Shown: one piece after another, positions 9,801-17,823 of the stretch
Layout: each line of letters starts with the position of its first letter
Numbering within the stretch: the stretch's first letter is position 1
DNA from: Elysia marginata
Lineage: Eukaryota > Mollusca > Gastropoda > Plakobranchidae
Assembly: GCA_019649035.1 (NCBI GenBank)
Contig: BMAT01006665.1
Coordinates: forward strand, 790,616-814,508
Length of the DNA: 23,893 nt
Reading direction: 5' to 3'
The notes under the pieces: generated by a model
What the model was told of the DNA's origin: nothing
Seen by the model: the letters and a program-made list of their open reading frames with translations, nothing else
The model's database searches: none
Program-made: the position numbers and the translations under genes

Positions 9801-12800
9801 AAAAAAGTAAGAAAAGAGATTTGTGTAAATACGCATTAGAAAAAAATAAAACACTAGAAAGCATCTTATCATCTCAGTTTTGCATTTCACAAAAAGATTT
9901 TAAAAATCATACACGGCATCGTAAAAAATGTTAGACAGTCATGTAATGGCAATATCCAAAAATTGCAATTGTATACGTGAGGCATTCCCAAAAGTTGGTC
10001 CATGAAACATGGACATTGAGNNNNNNNNNNNNNNNNNNNNNNNNNNNNNNNNNNNNNNNNNNNNNNNNNNNNNNNNNNNNNNNNNNNNNNNNNNNNNNNN
10101 NNNNNNNNNNNNNNNNNNNNNNNNNNNNNNNNNNNNNNNNNNNNNNNNNNNNNNNNNNNNNNNNNNNNNNNNNNNNNNNNNNNNNNNNNNNNNNNNNNNN
10201 NNNNNNNNNNNNNNNNNNNNNNNNNNNNNNNNNNNNNNNNNNNNNNNNNNNNNNNNNNNNNNNNNNNNNNNNNNNNNNNNNNNNNNNNNNNNNNNNNNNN
10301 NNNNNNNNNNNNNNNNNNNNNNNNNNNNNNNNNNNNNNNNNNNNNNNNNNNNNNNNNNNNNNNNNNNNNNNNNNNNNNNNNNNNNNNNNNNNNNNNNNNN
10401 NNNNNNNNNNNNNNNNNNNNNNNNNNNNNNNNNNNNNNNNNNNNNNNNNNNNNNNNNNNNNNNNNNNNNNNNNNNNNNNNNNNNNNNNNNNNNNNNNNNN
10501 NNNNNNNNNNNNNNNNNNNNNNNNNNNNNNNNNNNNNNNNNNNNNNNNNNNNNNNNNNNNNNNNNNNNNNNNNNNNNNNNNNNNNNNNNNNNNNNNNNNN
10601 NNNNNNNNNNNNNNNNNNNNNNNNNNNNNNNNNNNNNNNNNNNNNNNNNNNNNNNNNNNNNNNNNNNNNNNNNNNNNNNNNNNNNNNNNNNNNNNNNNNN
10701 NNNNNNNNNNNNNNNNNNNNNNNNNNNNNNNNNNNNNNNNNNNNNNNNNNNNNNNNNNNNNNNNNNNNNNNNNNNNNNNNNNNNNNNNNNNNNNNNNNNN
10801 NNNNNNNNNNNNNNNNNNNNNNNNNNNNNNNNNNNNNNNNNNNNNNNNNNNNNNNNNNNNNNNNNNNNNNNNNNNNNNNNNNNNNNNNNNNNNNNNNNNN
10901 TAAGCTATAAAGAGGTTTATGGTTGTACCAAATATTAAAATATTTTTATATTTGTTGAGGACATAACACTTCACAACAATTGTTGCTTGAATCAAAAACT
11001 ACCGATTTTCTTGACGAGAGTTACTCTTCTAAAACTAATGAGTGTCCAGTTTCAATCCCAAAAAGTTGCTGTTTTGAAACATTGCCTGTGGTAATTAAAT
11101 TAACAATAAAAACTAACATTTTCGTGTGTGTTTGTAGATCTAGCATTTTCACAACAAGCGTTGTGTCCGCTAGACCTAAGCAAATCTAGACGGTGCACTT
11201 CTTTGAATGAAAAGATTGACGTACTTTTTTCAGTATAGGTCTATCACAAAACCAAGAACTACACAAAAGCGTGCGATACGATACGGGTGAAATTATCTAT
11301 AGTATCTCTTTAATCATTTTTCAACACGAAACAAGCTTTTACCATGGGAAAAAGCTAAATTTAGACCTATCTTTATTGGGTTGAAGAAGACATGGTATAA
11401 ACTGGACAAACTTTTGGGACAGCCTCACATGATAATTCTATGACCTGCAGATGCTAATGTTAAATAAACAAAATAATTCGTACAATAATTTTTCTTAAGT
11501 AAAAATGTGTAAGACTATAGTCTAAATAGTGGCAATCTTAATAACATAAACCATACTGTTGATACATATCATTACAATTTGGTTGCATGAGATTTTAATT
11601 CAGTGAAAAACACTTTTTTTTACATTTAGTACATTTACACTATTGTGATTTTATATGCTTATAAGACCTCTTTGGCAAATTAAAAATAATGTCAATCAAG
11701 AGTATACTTTACAGAACTTTTCGAGCGCAATTCAAACATCACTAAGCTGAAGCATAACAAATAGTTTTGTAAAGGTTTTTTACAGAACTTTATATAGTAT
11801 TTCTTTGAAGGAAAAATTGTTGTCTCTTTTTTTAATTGGGAATGAGACTAGAGTGCAAATTATCGTTCCTGTCAGCAAACTCTCTTTGAAGTCAACTGCT
11901 TGCAGGCAAGAATGATTATTTTGTGCTATATTCTCATTCCCAATCAATGATTGCTTCACACACAAAAAAAATTTGATATAATCATGACTTTGACTTGCCT
12001 GTTCCTAATGATAATGGCTGCAAAGATGCATCATTCTGTACCTGCAAGACAGAAGATAAGAGTAAGTAAGGACATTGCTTCCACTAACATTTTAGCATCT
12101 GCTTTATGAACATTATGTTAAGGTTATAAGGACACTTTGTTTGCAAAGGCATTTTAATTTGTGATGGACAGAACATTACGTTACTTCTTACATCCATTGC
12201 TTCAGGGCTGGCATTGGGTCCAAGTGTACCTAGCTAAAATGTCAGGATTTAGGGACAGGGTCCCAGCAGAGAGTATTTGTCTCCCTTAATCAGGCACACT
12301 CACCAAATAAGGATTTTTTTTAAAAGAGACCACAAAATAAAACCTTTTTAAGTCCAAAAGTGAGAGAGATAATAAACCCTTAATACATTCTAAAAAAGGG
12401 GGTAGGATCCTTTCAACAAGCAATAATTTATAAAAATGACAACATAAGCAACCTTTAATGCAGATAAGTGGCTTCTACATCTCCAGCATTTTACCTGAGA
12501 AGGATCAAACGCTAAAATTTTACCTCCCCCTCTCAGTTTTCGTTTCAGTTCCTTTAACCAAAGAGGAAAAGAGAGAGGGAAAGAAGCAGATAGAAAAAGA
12601 AGAATCTAACATTAGATTAATCAAAATGGAACAGGCCTACACAAAGATGCGCAGAGGGAAGGGGCAGACAAAAAATTAGAGGAAGAGAGGAGCAGGAAAA
12701 TCCAAGGAATGGGGGTTTTTGATAGGGTGGTGAAGGCTGCCAAAGATGGGTTGCATATAGGAAAGAGGATTGTGCAAGTGAGGCTTTTTATTTACACAGA

Positions 12801-15800
12801 AAAGGAGACTAGAAAACAATTACACTAAGCAATAACAAAAGGGAGGGCGCAGCAGGAAGTAACAATAAGAGCAGGCAAACAGTGTTTTGAGACTGAAAAC
12901 TGTGTCTCAATTTTAGTTTCAGTTTCCCATTTTTTTCTTTTTGTTGAGACGCAGGTAAAACAGTCAACACATTGGTGACTTTGATCTTCTATACACAAAA
13001 AGTCTACTTTGCACTACTCAGGAGGTGTTGCTTGTTTTTTAATAGTGTCCACATACATGAACCCACTTTTTGCCTGCATGTCGTTTTGTATGTTGCTGGG
13101 CAAAGGGAGGAGGGTCGACACATTTAGTTGTAGGATTATAGATCTAGAGTAGTGACATTTTAGATAAAGCTAACTTTAAAACTGTAAAAATGCAATTTAT
13201 CAAGGTCATTAAATTTATAAAATATATGCCAGACACCACAAGTTCAGATTTTCATTGTGTGCATGTATGAGCTCAGCTTGTGATCGACAAGATTTTTCAC
13301 AATAATTCAAGAGCAGCCTACACTCTCAAAATGTGACAACTGCACATCTCTTTTACAACCTTTGATGTAATTTTAAATATGTTTTGGCTTAAACTATCTT
13401 AATATCTTACTTGTCTCTGGTTGTTGAAACATTTTTCACCAAAAAAAAAAAAAATACAAACAAGACAAAGAAAGGGAAAAAAACAACAAGCAATGTTTAA
13501 ACTTAAAAATTGTAGAAAGTATCCAAATTCATGTAGTTAAAAATTAAATGTCCGAAAATATACTCACACCTAAATGTGACACTTCTTCCTTCTTCTTTGA
13601 GGTCTGCGGCCTGAAAACCAAATAAAATACAAAAAAATTATCACAATAAAAACAAAAGATTCTTTTTTGGGTACATAAATACCAAAGAGGCAGTACTTTT
13701 TCTATGGTGACTATCCATATAAAATCCACTTTTTCACTTTCAATTTTATATGTCTTGAGTTAGAACAAGAAAAAAACATTTTTTTTTAATTGCCTTCTTG
13801 ATTTGATGAATTCAAAAGCAGTAATAATGTAAATTATATCTCCTTAACCTGATAAAAGATAGGTAGAAAGTCCTATTCAATCATTTCATTTTCACCACAA
13901 AAAATACCCCAACACTAAGTGAACATATTTGAAAACTGAAAGAATAAAATTCATAGGTCAACACTGCATGGAAAACACTAGAACAGGCCCAGACATACTC
14001 ATTAAAAGTTTTAAAAAATGCAATCTTTGCTTATATGAAAAATTCCTCATCTGACTGAAAAAACTATCATTACTATGTTTAAACAAAATAAAGAAAAGGA
14101 AATTCTGAGCTGGTGCATGCATCAGAGAAAACACCTACTGGAAAACTTCACGACACCGGAAGGAAGCAAAAAGCAACCTTCTTAAAAGACACCTAGAAGT
14201 TTGAAACAAATTTATTTAAGGTATGTCCTTGACATAAGTCATTAGTAATATAATAAACCATTCTAAATGTTTGTTGCACTAAAATGCCTGTTGATTGCTA
14301 TTTCATTTGTACAGTAAATTTAGAAGAAAAAAATGCAATTTCGTTTTCCCACTCAACTAAGATTTCAATGACTTACTTTTGAGCCCAATCTATTTTACTG
14401 CACAGTGATATCCATTAAAATATTAACTCAAATTATGGGAAGAATTATCTGTTTTGTACAAAGTAAAAGTCTTAAAAATGATAAATTAGATATTTTAGAT
14501 ATGACTTATGAAAGAAAAAAATTCTGTATAGCTAGACCTAACCACACTGTAACAAATTGTAAGGTATGTAATGTCAAAGTATTAAATATAAGAACAAATA
14601 ATTAGAAACAGGTATAATTTTTCCCACCCAAGACACAATAAATTTTAGTAACAGAGTGGTAAAAATACCTTATTCAATTTCTTATTCAAGACCTTACCAT
14701 GAAGAAGTAGATGGTGACTTTGGCTCAGTACTTGGGAAAATGGCTTCAAACACTTCTTTGGCATAAGGCACATTACTTTCCATTTGTTTTCTGAATTCAG
14801 CATCATACCAAGCATAGCCGATAATTCCTCCACCAACTGCAGGTATTGTCACTCCAAGAAACTTGAAAAATCCAAATCCTCCTCTAAAATTTCAGATATG
14901 GAAATTTATGATGTTTACATGATAAACTTATTATTTCATGAGAGATGTTTGGTTGCTCTTAGCTACTCAATAGAGTTGGTTAACAACTTAAACTGACTTT
15001 AAGCAAGACCTTTTATGGTTAGCTTTAAATGGGCTAAGCTTATATCAAGGCATAAGTAAGGTAGACTTATTGTCCACTGTTTAAGAATAAGACAGAACAA
15101 AATTTTACATTAGTTCCAGTAAATATGAAATGCGCTTTCGGACACCTGGTTCATCCTCGCTATGGTTTGTAAATTTTTAGTTGAAATGATTAATAGTTAT
15201 CAACAACATAAATTATAGAGCACTTCCCACTCTTTTTTTATATCCAGTACTTAATTATTAAACTTTATTATCTACCAAACAGTTCTAAAGAGTCAGGTAT
15301 CAGGAGTTTGTAGAATCTGAAAAAAAACATATTTGAAAATAGAGGTTTTGTAAATTTGTTCATTAACTGCTTTAGTGCAACAAAATGTCTAATATCTTTT
15401 GCACAGAACTATTTCAAGCAATTTTTAACAGTTAAAAAGTATGTTGTCAAAGATTTTGGAAAATATTGGACTGGTTGCAAGACATTTATTGTTTAATAAA
15501 TAAATATGGTTAGATTTAGAGTCTTTCACCACCGAAGGCAGTCTCGAGGCTTTACATACTTACCCCAGCAAGCCGACCCACGCCAAAGCAAATTCAACTC
15601 ATATTTCAGAGCATTACAGCATGGCTGCCTGTTAGGCGCTCAAATACTAATATTCCACAAATTTCAAGCCCTGCCTTTCGCCAGGTACCCATTTTACAGG
15701 TGGGTGGACTGAGAAAGTGTGGATAAATTGCTTTCTTTTTTGGCAGTCCAATGGTTGGGTTTTATCCTGAACTGAATTTATATCATAAAGTTTAAAGTAA

Positions 15801-15906
15801 CAGCTTACTTTTTAGGGGCTGGTGGAGCAGGTGGTGGAGGACTTGGTTTTGGAGGTGCTGCTTCAGTTGACAGGTGTTTCCTTGCCATATAAAAAATTCT
15901 GCAGCA
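762..15906 (-). CDS. IMMT: MICOS complex subunit MIC60 (mitofilin), N-terminal half, 14 exons, partial
   Basis: MIC60 is an inner-membrane protein that faces the intermembrane space; it organises crista junctions and contact sites as the core of MICOS. Fourteen minus-strand exons were joined by hand: 15906-15809, 14883-14698, 13610-13568, 12041-11999, 9648-9595, 9286-9269, 9122-9057, 8588-8502, 7676-7626, 7221-7135, 6906-6767, 3659-3562, 3319-3184 and 882-762. They total 1228 nt (about 409 codons) with no stop and with matching phase at every junction. Order of parts: presequence end and proline-rich stretch, Gly-rich membrane segment followed by YAWYDAEFRK, variable linker, then coiled coil (HTKLLRQAMDD, DAQWEAVAIAYSERE, QAESEANVMLKYKDLV), all resembling known animal MIC60. 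Animal MIC60 proteins are roughly 700-760 residues, so the C-terminal mitofilin domain is off the left edge. The initiating exon was not identified, and an exon could hide in the N gap. Identity is very secure; the small linker exons are less so. Confidence 0.93.
1001..1085 (+). repeat. tRNA-derived SINE head
   Basis: The tRNA-like stretch starts GTGGCGTCGTG and carries a polymerase III B-box match, GGTTCGAGCCC (1053-1063), followed by CTGCTTTTGGCAGGT. A related TTCAAGCCCTGCC...GCCAGGT string occurs in the SINE copy near 15665-15686, which ties the two together. The A box is degenerate. A functional tRNA gene is unlikely, because a cloverleaf could not be drawn. Confidence 0.6.
1451..1470. 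repeat. Short perfect hairpin, copy 1
   Basis: TGGCAAAA, loop ACGA, TTTTGCCA: an 8-bp stem with a four-base loop. A near copy lies at 4209-4228. Function unknown. Confidence 0.6.
1657..1840. repeat. Cluster of TCTAGATC palindromes
   Basis: Several overlapping TCTAGA/AGATCT palindromes occur within about 180 bp, for example at about 1722-1738 and 1791-1802. The same motif recurs through the window near 8, 5446, 5773, 16602, 17226, 19649 and 21137. It looks like a species-wide simple repeat rather than a control element. Confidence 0.6.
2427..2535 (+). repeat. SINE body, copy 2
   Basis: A 28-bp block (2481-2508, starting GGTACCCATTTTACAGG) is identical to 15684-15711, and both copies go on to a GTAAATTGCTT or ATAAATTGCTT tail. 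Exact ends are unclear. Confidence 0.6.
3184..3319 (-). CDS. IMMT: MIC60 exon o: coiled coil
   Basis: 136 nt after TCTTTCAG, with donor CAG|GTTGGC. It begins RTIENLREIINSGKSN and ends KRISDFLKDISGSTAQ. Homologues have a helix, a short Lys-rich break and a second helix at this point. It joins exon m directly in phase 2; nothing lying between the two is needed. Confidence 0.93.
3562..3659 (-). CDS. IMMT: MIC60 exon m: coiled coil
   Basis: 98 nt after TTTGACAG, with donor AA|GTTAGT. It reads ILQKDAQWEAVAIAYSEREY then AKDRAHDLIAEA. The AQW...E-R-x-x-A-x-x-x-A-x-x-L-x-x-A arrangement matches the corresponding segment of vertebrate MIC60. Phase 0 in, phase 2 out. Confidence 0.93.
3878..3890. repeat. 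G13 homopolymer
   Basis: Thirteen consecutive G, then AGGG, inside the intron between exons l and m. Such runs are prone to length variation and assembly error. Confidence 0.85.
4209..4228. repeat. Short hairpin, copy 2
   Basis: TGGCAAAAACGAGGTTGCCA differs at two positions from 1451-1470 and keeps a six-base stem, TGGCAA/TTGCCA. Confidence 0.5.
4600..6329. mobile_element. Possible second CAGGG-ended (hAT-like) element
   Basis: The left end CAGGGCTGTCACT (4600-4612) and the right end AGTGGCAGCCCTG (6317-6329) are inverse with one mismatch. The right 170 bp is crowded with CCACGG/CCGTGG motifs, as in hAT subterminal repeats. No target duplication is evident and no transposase is visible, so the two ends could belong to different insertions. 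The interval also contains TCTAGATC palindromes around 5446-5467 and 5773-5782. Confidence 0.4.
6286..6308. repeat. Perfect hairpin at element end
   Basis: GATCCACGG, loop GTTTT, CCGTGGATC: a 9-bp stem. A related palindrome, CCGTGGCCGCCACGG, lies at 6160-6174. Both sit near the right end of the putative element at 4600-6329. Confidence 0.7.
6767..6906 (-). CDS. IMMT: MIC60 exon l: coiled coil
   Basis: 140 nt after AATTTAG, ending GCAGAT|GTATAT. It includes FEVAVHKLLTNCESLSEEAV and YASAVRNHTKLLRQAMDDTA. The pattern A-V-x-x-H-x-x-x-L-x-x-A-M-D aligns with animal MIC60 in the same order relative to the next exon. Enters in phase 1 and leaves in phase 0. Confidence 0.93.
7135..7221 (-). CDS. IMMT: MIC60 exon k: start of coiled coil
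   Basis: 87 nt after TTTTTTCAG, with donor G|GTAACT. It reads (D)KKVEKTSEKQSVEAQLRRI followed by EDEEKADNA. The alternating Lys/Glu composition looks like the beginning of the coiled coil. Phase 1 at both ends. Confidence 0.82.
7626..7676 (-). CDS. IMMT: MIC60 exon j: linker
   Basis: 51 nt after TACTTACAG, with donor G|GTAAGA. It reads (E)KNSKGQSTALNTEKET and is phase 1 at both ends. Low-complexity polar linker without a recognisable motif. Confidence 0.75.
7677..8501 (-). other. MIC60 intron between exons h and j
   Basis: 825 bp. Bases 8030-8130 are an A-rich, low-complexity stretch with repeated AAAAAGTAACAAAAAA-type units. Bases 8220-8306 form a less AT-rich island of unknown origin. No coding exon is supported. 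Confidence 0.65.
8502..8588 (-). CDS. IMMT: MIC60 exon h: linker
   Basis: 87 nt after ATCCACAG, with donor G|GTCACT. It reads (A)PEVATQQSYLPQLQEIDLE followed by QLLKSPPHE. Phase 1 at both ends. Acidic and glutamine-rich with no recognised motif; supported by frame and splice sites. Confidence 0.78.
9057..9122 (-). CDS. IMMT: MIC60 exon g: conserved linker motif
   Basis: 66 nt after TCATCAG, with donor CAG|GTACCC. It reads (D)PEKRLTEEVIAHRLNPLHG, then LT. The P-E-E-V-A-x-R-L pattern occurs at this point in vertebrate MIC60, so TEEVIAHRL is probably its counterpart. Phase 1 at both ends. Confidence 0.8.
9269..9286 (-). CDS. IMMT: MIC60 exon f: 18-nt microexon
   Basis: 18 nt between GGCAG and G|GTATGG, adding AQMLFS (the first residue shared with exon e). 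Phase 1 in and out, so it can be included or skipped without a frame change. The adjacent acceptor four bases upstream (CTTCAG) would make 22 nt and break the frame into exon g, so the 18-nt form is preferred. The six residues have no similarity support. Confidence 0.5.
9595..9648 (-). CDS. IMMT: MIC60 exon e: linker
   Basis: 54 nt after TTGTAG, with donor G|GTGAAA. It reads (D)PQQNSSLKTKNLFKMLE and is phase 1 at both ends. Support is from splice signals and frame; this part of MIC60 is not conserved. Confidence 0.72.
10021..10900. other. Assembly gap (880 N)
   Basis: An unbroken run of N. Any open frame crossing it is an artefact. Confidence 0.99.
11835..11944. repeat. 110-bp imperfect inverted repeat (long hairpin)
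   Basis: The outer arms ATTGGGAATGAGA (11835-11847) and TCTCATTCCCAAT (11932-11944) are exact inverses. Inner sequence continues to pair imperfectly for about 45 bp per arm, with G-U pairs, single mismatches and one-base bulges, leaving a short loop near 11885-11895. It lies in a MIC60 intron. It could be a snap-back MITE or a primary-microRNA-like fold; no family was recognised. Confidence 0.7.
11999..12041 (-). CDS. IMMT: MIC60 exon d: linker, GC donor
   Basis: 43 nt after CTTGCAG, reading VQNDASLQPLSLGT and leaving one base (phase 1). The donor is AG|GCAAGT, a non-canonical GC donor that otherwise fits the consensus perfectly. Phase fits exon c upstream and exon e downstream. The 2350-bp intron that follows contains the N gap. 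Confidence 0.68.
12042..13567 (-). other. MIC60 intron between exons c and d
   Basis: 1526 bp. An isolated CAGGGCTGGCATTGG at 12203 resembles the hAT-like ends elsewhere but has no partner. Bases 12540-12720 are purine-rich. A 32-nt segment at 13394-13425 recurs at 21194-21225. An A-rich tract starts at 13440. No other feature seen. Confidence 0.65.
13568..13610 (-). CDS. IMMT: MIC60 exon c: charged linker
   Basis: 43 nt after TTTTCAG, with donor GT|GTGAGT. It completes a Trp codon and reads PQTSKKKEEVSHLG, leaving phase 0. The linker that follows the anchor is poorly conserved in this family, so support comes from splice sites and frame rather than similarity. A donor two bases earlier is possible but weaker. 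Confidence 0.72.
13611..14697 (-). other. MIC60 intron between exons b and c
   Basis: 1087 bp of AT-rich sequence without repeats, structure or coding signal that I could recognise. Confidence 0.65.
14698..14883 (-). CDS. IMMT: MIC60 exon b: transmembrane segment
   Basis: 186 nt between ATTTTAG and TG|GTAAGG. It encodes GGFGFFKFLGVTIPAVGGG followed by IIGYAWYDAEFRKQMESN and VPYAKEVFEAIFP. This is the single membrane anchor of MIC60 with its GGGxxG packing motif, then the conserved Y-A-x-W/Y-D-x-x-F-R...PY...F block found just after the anchor in animal homologues. Incoming phase 2 and outgoing phase 2 match both neighbours. Confidence 0.93.
15526..15735 (+). repeat. SINE, copy 3 (longest)
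   Basis: The body starts GGTACCCATTTTACAGG (15684) and is identical to 2481-2508 for 28 bp. Just upstream, TTTCAAGCCCTGCC at about 15662-15675 matches the B-box region of the SINE head near 1055 in degenerate form. Bases 15526-15660 may be an older, diverged head. It lies in the intron between exons a and b; the rest of that intron (14884-15808) shows nothing else. Confidence 0.6.
15809..15906 (-). CDS. IMMT: MIC60 exon a: presequence end and proline-rich stretch
   Basis: 98 nt, entered after TTTTAG and left at AA|GTAAGC with two bases of a Lys codon. Read in the frame that joins exon b it gives CCRIFYMARKHLSTEAAPP, then a proline-rich stretch ending PPAPKK. Basic residues without acidic ones followed by RKHLSTEA look like a matrix-targeting presequence near its cleavage site. 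An in-frame ATG sits at 15888, but six open codons precede it up to the acceptor, so the start is more likely in an upstream exon. A second AG (TGCTGCAG) could be the acceptor instead. Confidence 0.72.
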
Positions 15907-16778
15907 CTAAAAGCAAATAACAAAAAAATCATTTATAATGCCAACAGATGCTGATCATCTAACTTTCAAATAATGTACATGATATTTTTTTACATTCTTT
16001 AAATTTGTTCAGAAATGTATAAGGAAATGCCTTGCCCATTGTGACTGAGCATTGGTTACAGTGCTAGTTTATGAATGAAATAAACAAATAATCTGTCAAA
16101 TGCTCTGGGTCAGAGAAATCAGTCCATGTAGAAAAGATCAAATAAACTAAAAATCTTTTAATTTATCGTGTTCATCAAAGTTTAAGATCTTTTTAACTAA
16201 CTACATATACAGTCCATGCATTTTAAACTGAATAAAATTTGGGGAAAATGAAGGAATGATAAGCAGGCCAGGAAGAAGCGTTTAAGATTAATATTTTACA
16301 ATATTCAGATTCAAAGTCTCCTAATCTATTTACATTTACAGCCAACATTATTTTATAGGCAAATACTATAGGCCTACATAAAATAATTAACATCAATAAA
16401 CCCCTAACCTAGGGATGCCACTCAAACTTTCTGAAAATAACTGAGAATCTTATTCCTCTGCTCTCGCGTAAATTTATACACTGGTATATATGTACAGTCT
16501 ACTATATAAATGCGAAGGTTTTCGTTTCAGAACGAAAAATGATCACGGCGATTTTATTTTAATTTTTTTCATTTGGGACCGAAATCACAAGTCCCACAAA
16601 AATCTAGATCTAGCCATGATTGGTTTACGGTTTTACTTGAACATCCAAGTGCATTCAAGATGCGATGCGTTGCACTTGTGCTACTGAAAAATTTTGATAC
16701 GATGGGGAAAAAAAAGTGCGACGCAAATTCGAACAATAGTAGATTTTGTGAATGATTTTTATTTGGAGCCTTGCGCAT
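15907..16778. other. Region upstream of exon a, no gene seen
   Basis: Probably the first MIC60 intron. It contains TAGGGATGCCACTCA at 16410, a variant of the CAGGG-type ends, and a TCTAGATCTAG palindrome at about 16603. Open frames on both strands between 16490 and 16793 overlap each other and have no recognisable content. Confidence 0.5.
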
Positions 16779-17460
16779 CATCGCTAATGCCAATGAGTTT
16801 GGGAACTCGATAGGGCCTAGACGTTATGAATGAAAATGTTCACGAAAGTTTGTATTTGAGCTTTGGCAACAGACTCTAGGCTTAGTGACAATGACAAAGT
16901 AAAATCTAGATCAACTTTTTTTCTTTCAAATTTAAGGGCAAGAGTGATTATTACAAATACTGCCACGCTTCAAGCCGTGATATATTTTATACGGGGAGAG
17001 TGAGAGAGAGAGAGAGAGAGATGATTACCGTCAGAGTCTAGGTTCAGTGACAATGATAAACTAAAATCTAGATGAAGATCAACTTTTTTTTTCTAAAAGG
17101 GCTTTGTGATTATTAATTATTGTCATGCTTCAAGCCATGTTATATTATAGGGGAGAGAGAGAAAGAGATGGTTATCGTGATCTAAAATTCCCCACTAAGA
17201 GTAGGGCCTAACATTCAAAGTCCAACTAGATCTAGATCTATCATTCTTCGCTAATGCAAATGAGGTTGGGAACACGAGAGACGTTATGAATGAAAATTTT
17301 CGCGAAAGTTTGACGTGTTCTAGCTTTGGCAAAAGACTCTAGGCTTAGTGACGATGATAAACCAAAATCAAGACCTAGACCTAGTTCATTTTTTTTCTTT
17401 AAAAAAGGGCATGCAAGAATTATTGTCACGCTTCAAGCCGTGATAGATTTTATGAATTGA
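16779..17460. repeat. Degenerate tandem modules (two full, one partial)
   Basis: Modules starting at about 16779 and 17242 share, in order: CGCTAATGC, ACGTTATGAATGAAAAT, CGAAAGTTTG, GACTCTAGGCTTAGTGAC, a T-rich run, and CACGCTTCAAGCCGTGATA. A partial module at about 17030-17170 repeats the second half. Weaker remnants continue near 17500-17815 (GAGAGA, then ACCGTGATC, then AACATTCAAAG). GA microsatellites sit within or between the modules. Confidence 0.75.
16995..17021. repeat. GA microsatellite
   Basis: About 13 GA units with one interruption, at the end of the first tandem module. Confidence 0.9.
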
Positions 17461-17823
17461 TAAATGTTCAATTCATCTCTTCATTTGTATTCAAATCTTA
17501 AATCAGGCGAATGTCTTAATGACCATAATAAATAAAATCTAGATTTTTTGTTGTTGAAATTTTATTCAATCTGAACATTTTTTGTTTGTTACTTTGCTGG
17601 CCTATTAGTATTTAGTATTAATACTATTAAATTGTGTAATGGCTGCTTGGCATTTATACATAACAAGCTTAATCTAGAGGCTACATCTAAAGGCCCGTAA
17701 CTTGATAGATCGAGGTGAAGAAGAGGAAGAAATCTACAGAGTGATTGAGAGAGACAGAGAGAAAGAGGGAGGGATTTTTTTTTTTACCGTGATCAAAAAT
17801 TCTCTAGTAACATTCAAAGAAGC

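Larger units (their letters stand above)
9649..11998 (-). other. MIC60 intron between exons d and e, with assembly gap
   Basis: 2350 bp including 880 N. The visible parts are AT-rich, with one long hairpin at 11835-11944. Because the phase is 1 on both sides, an unseen symmetrical exon in the gap cannot be excluded. Confidence 0.65.

Noticed and set aside
9931-10995. Long open frames across the N run
   Set aside because: Almost every residue is unknown; the frames exist only because N contains no stops.
13411-13416. Six-nt microexon AGACAA (minus strand), in phase between exons c and d
   Set aside because: It has an AG before and GTAAGA after, but six bases carry no independent evidence.
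15888-15888. In-frame ATG in exon a as the MIC60 start
   Set aside because: The six upstream codons are open to the acceptor, and starting here would leave a very short presequence. It is possible but not preferred.
16569-16793. Minus-strand frame beginning MALAMMRKAPNKN as a mitochondrial presequence exon of MIC60
   Set aside because: Basic and lacking early acidic residues, but it lies next to degenerate repeat modules and no donor giving phase 0 into exon a was convincing.
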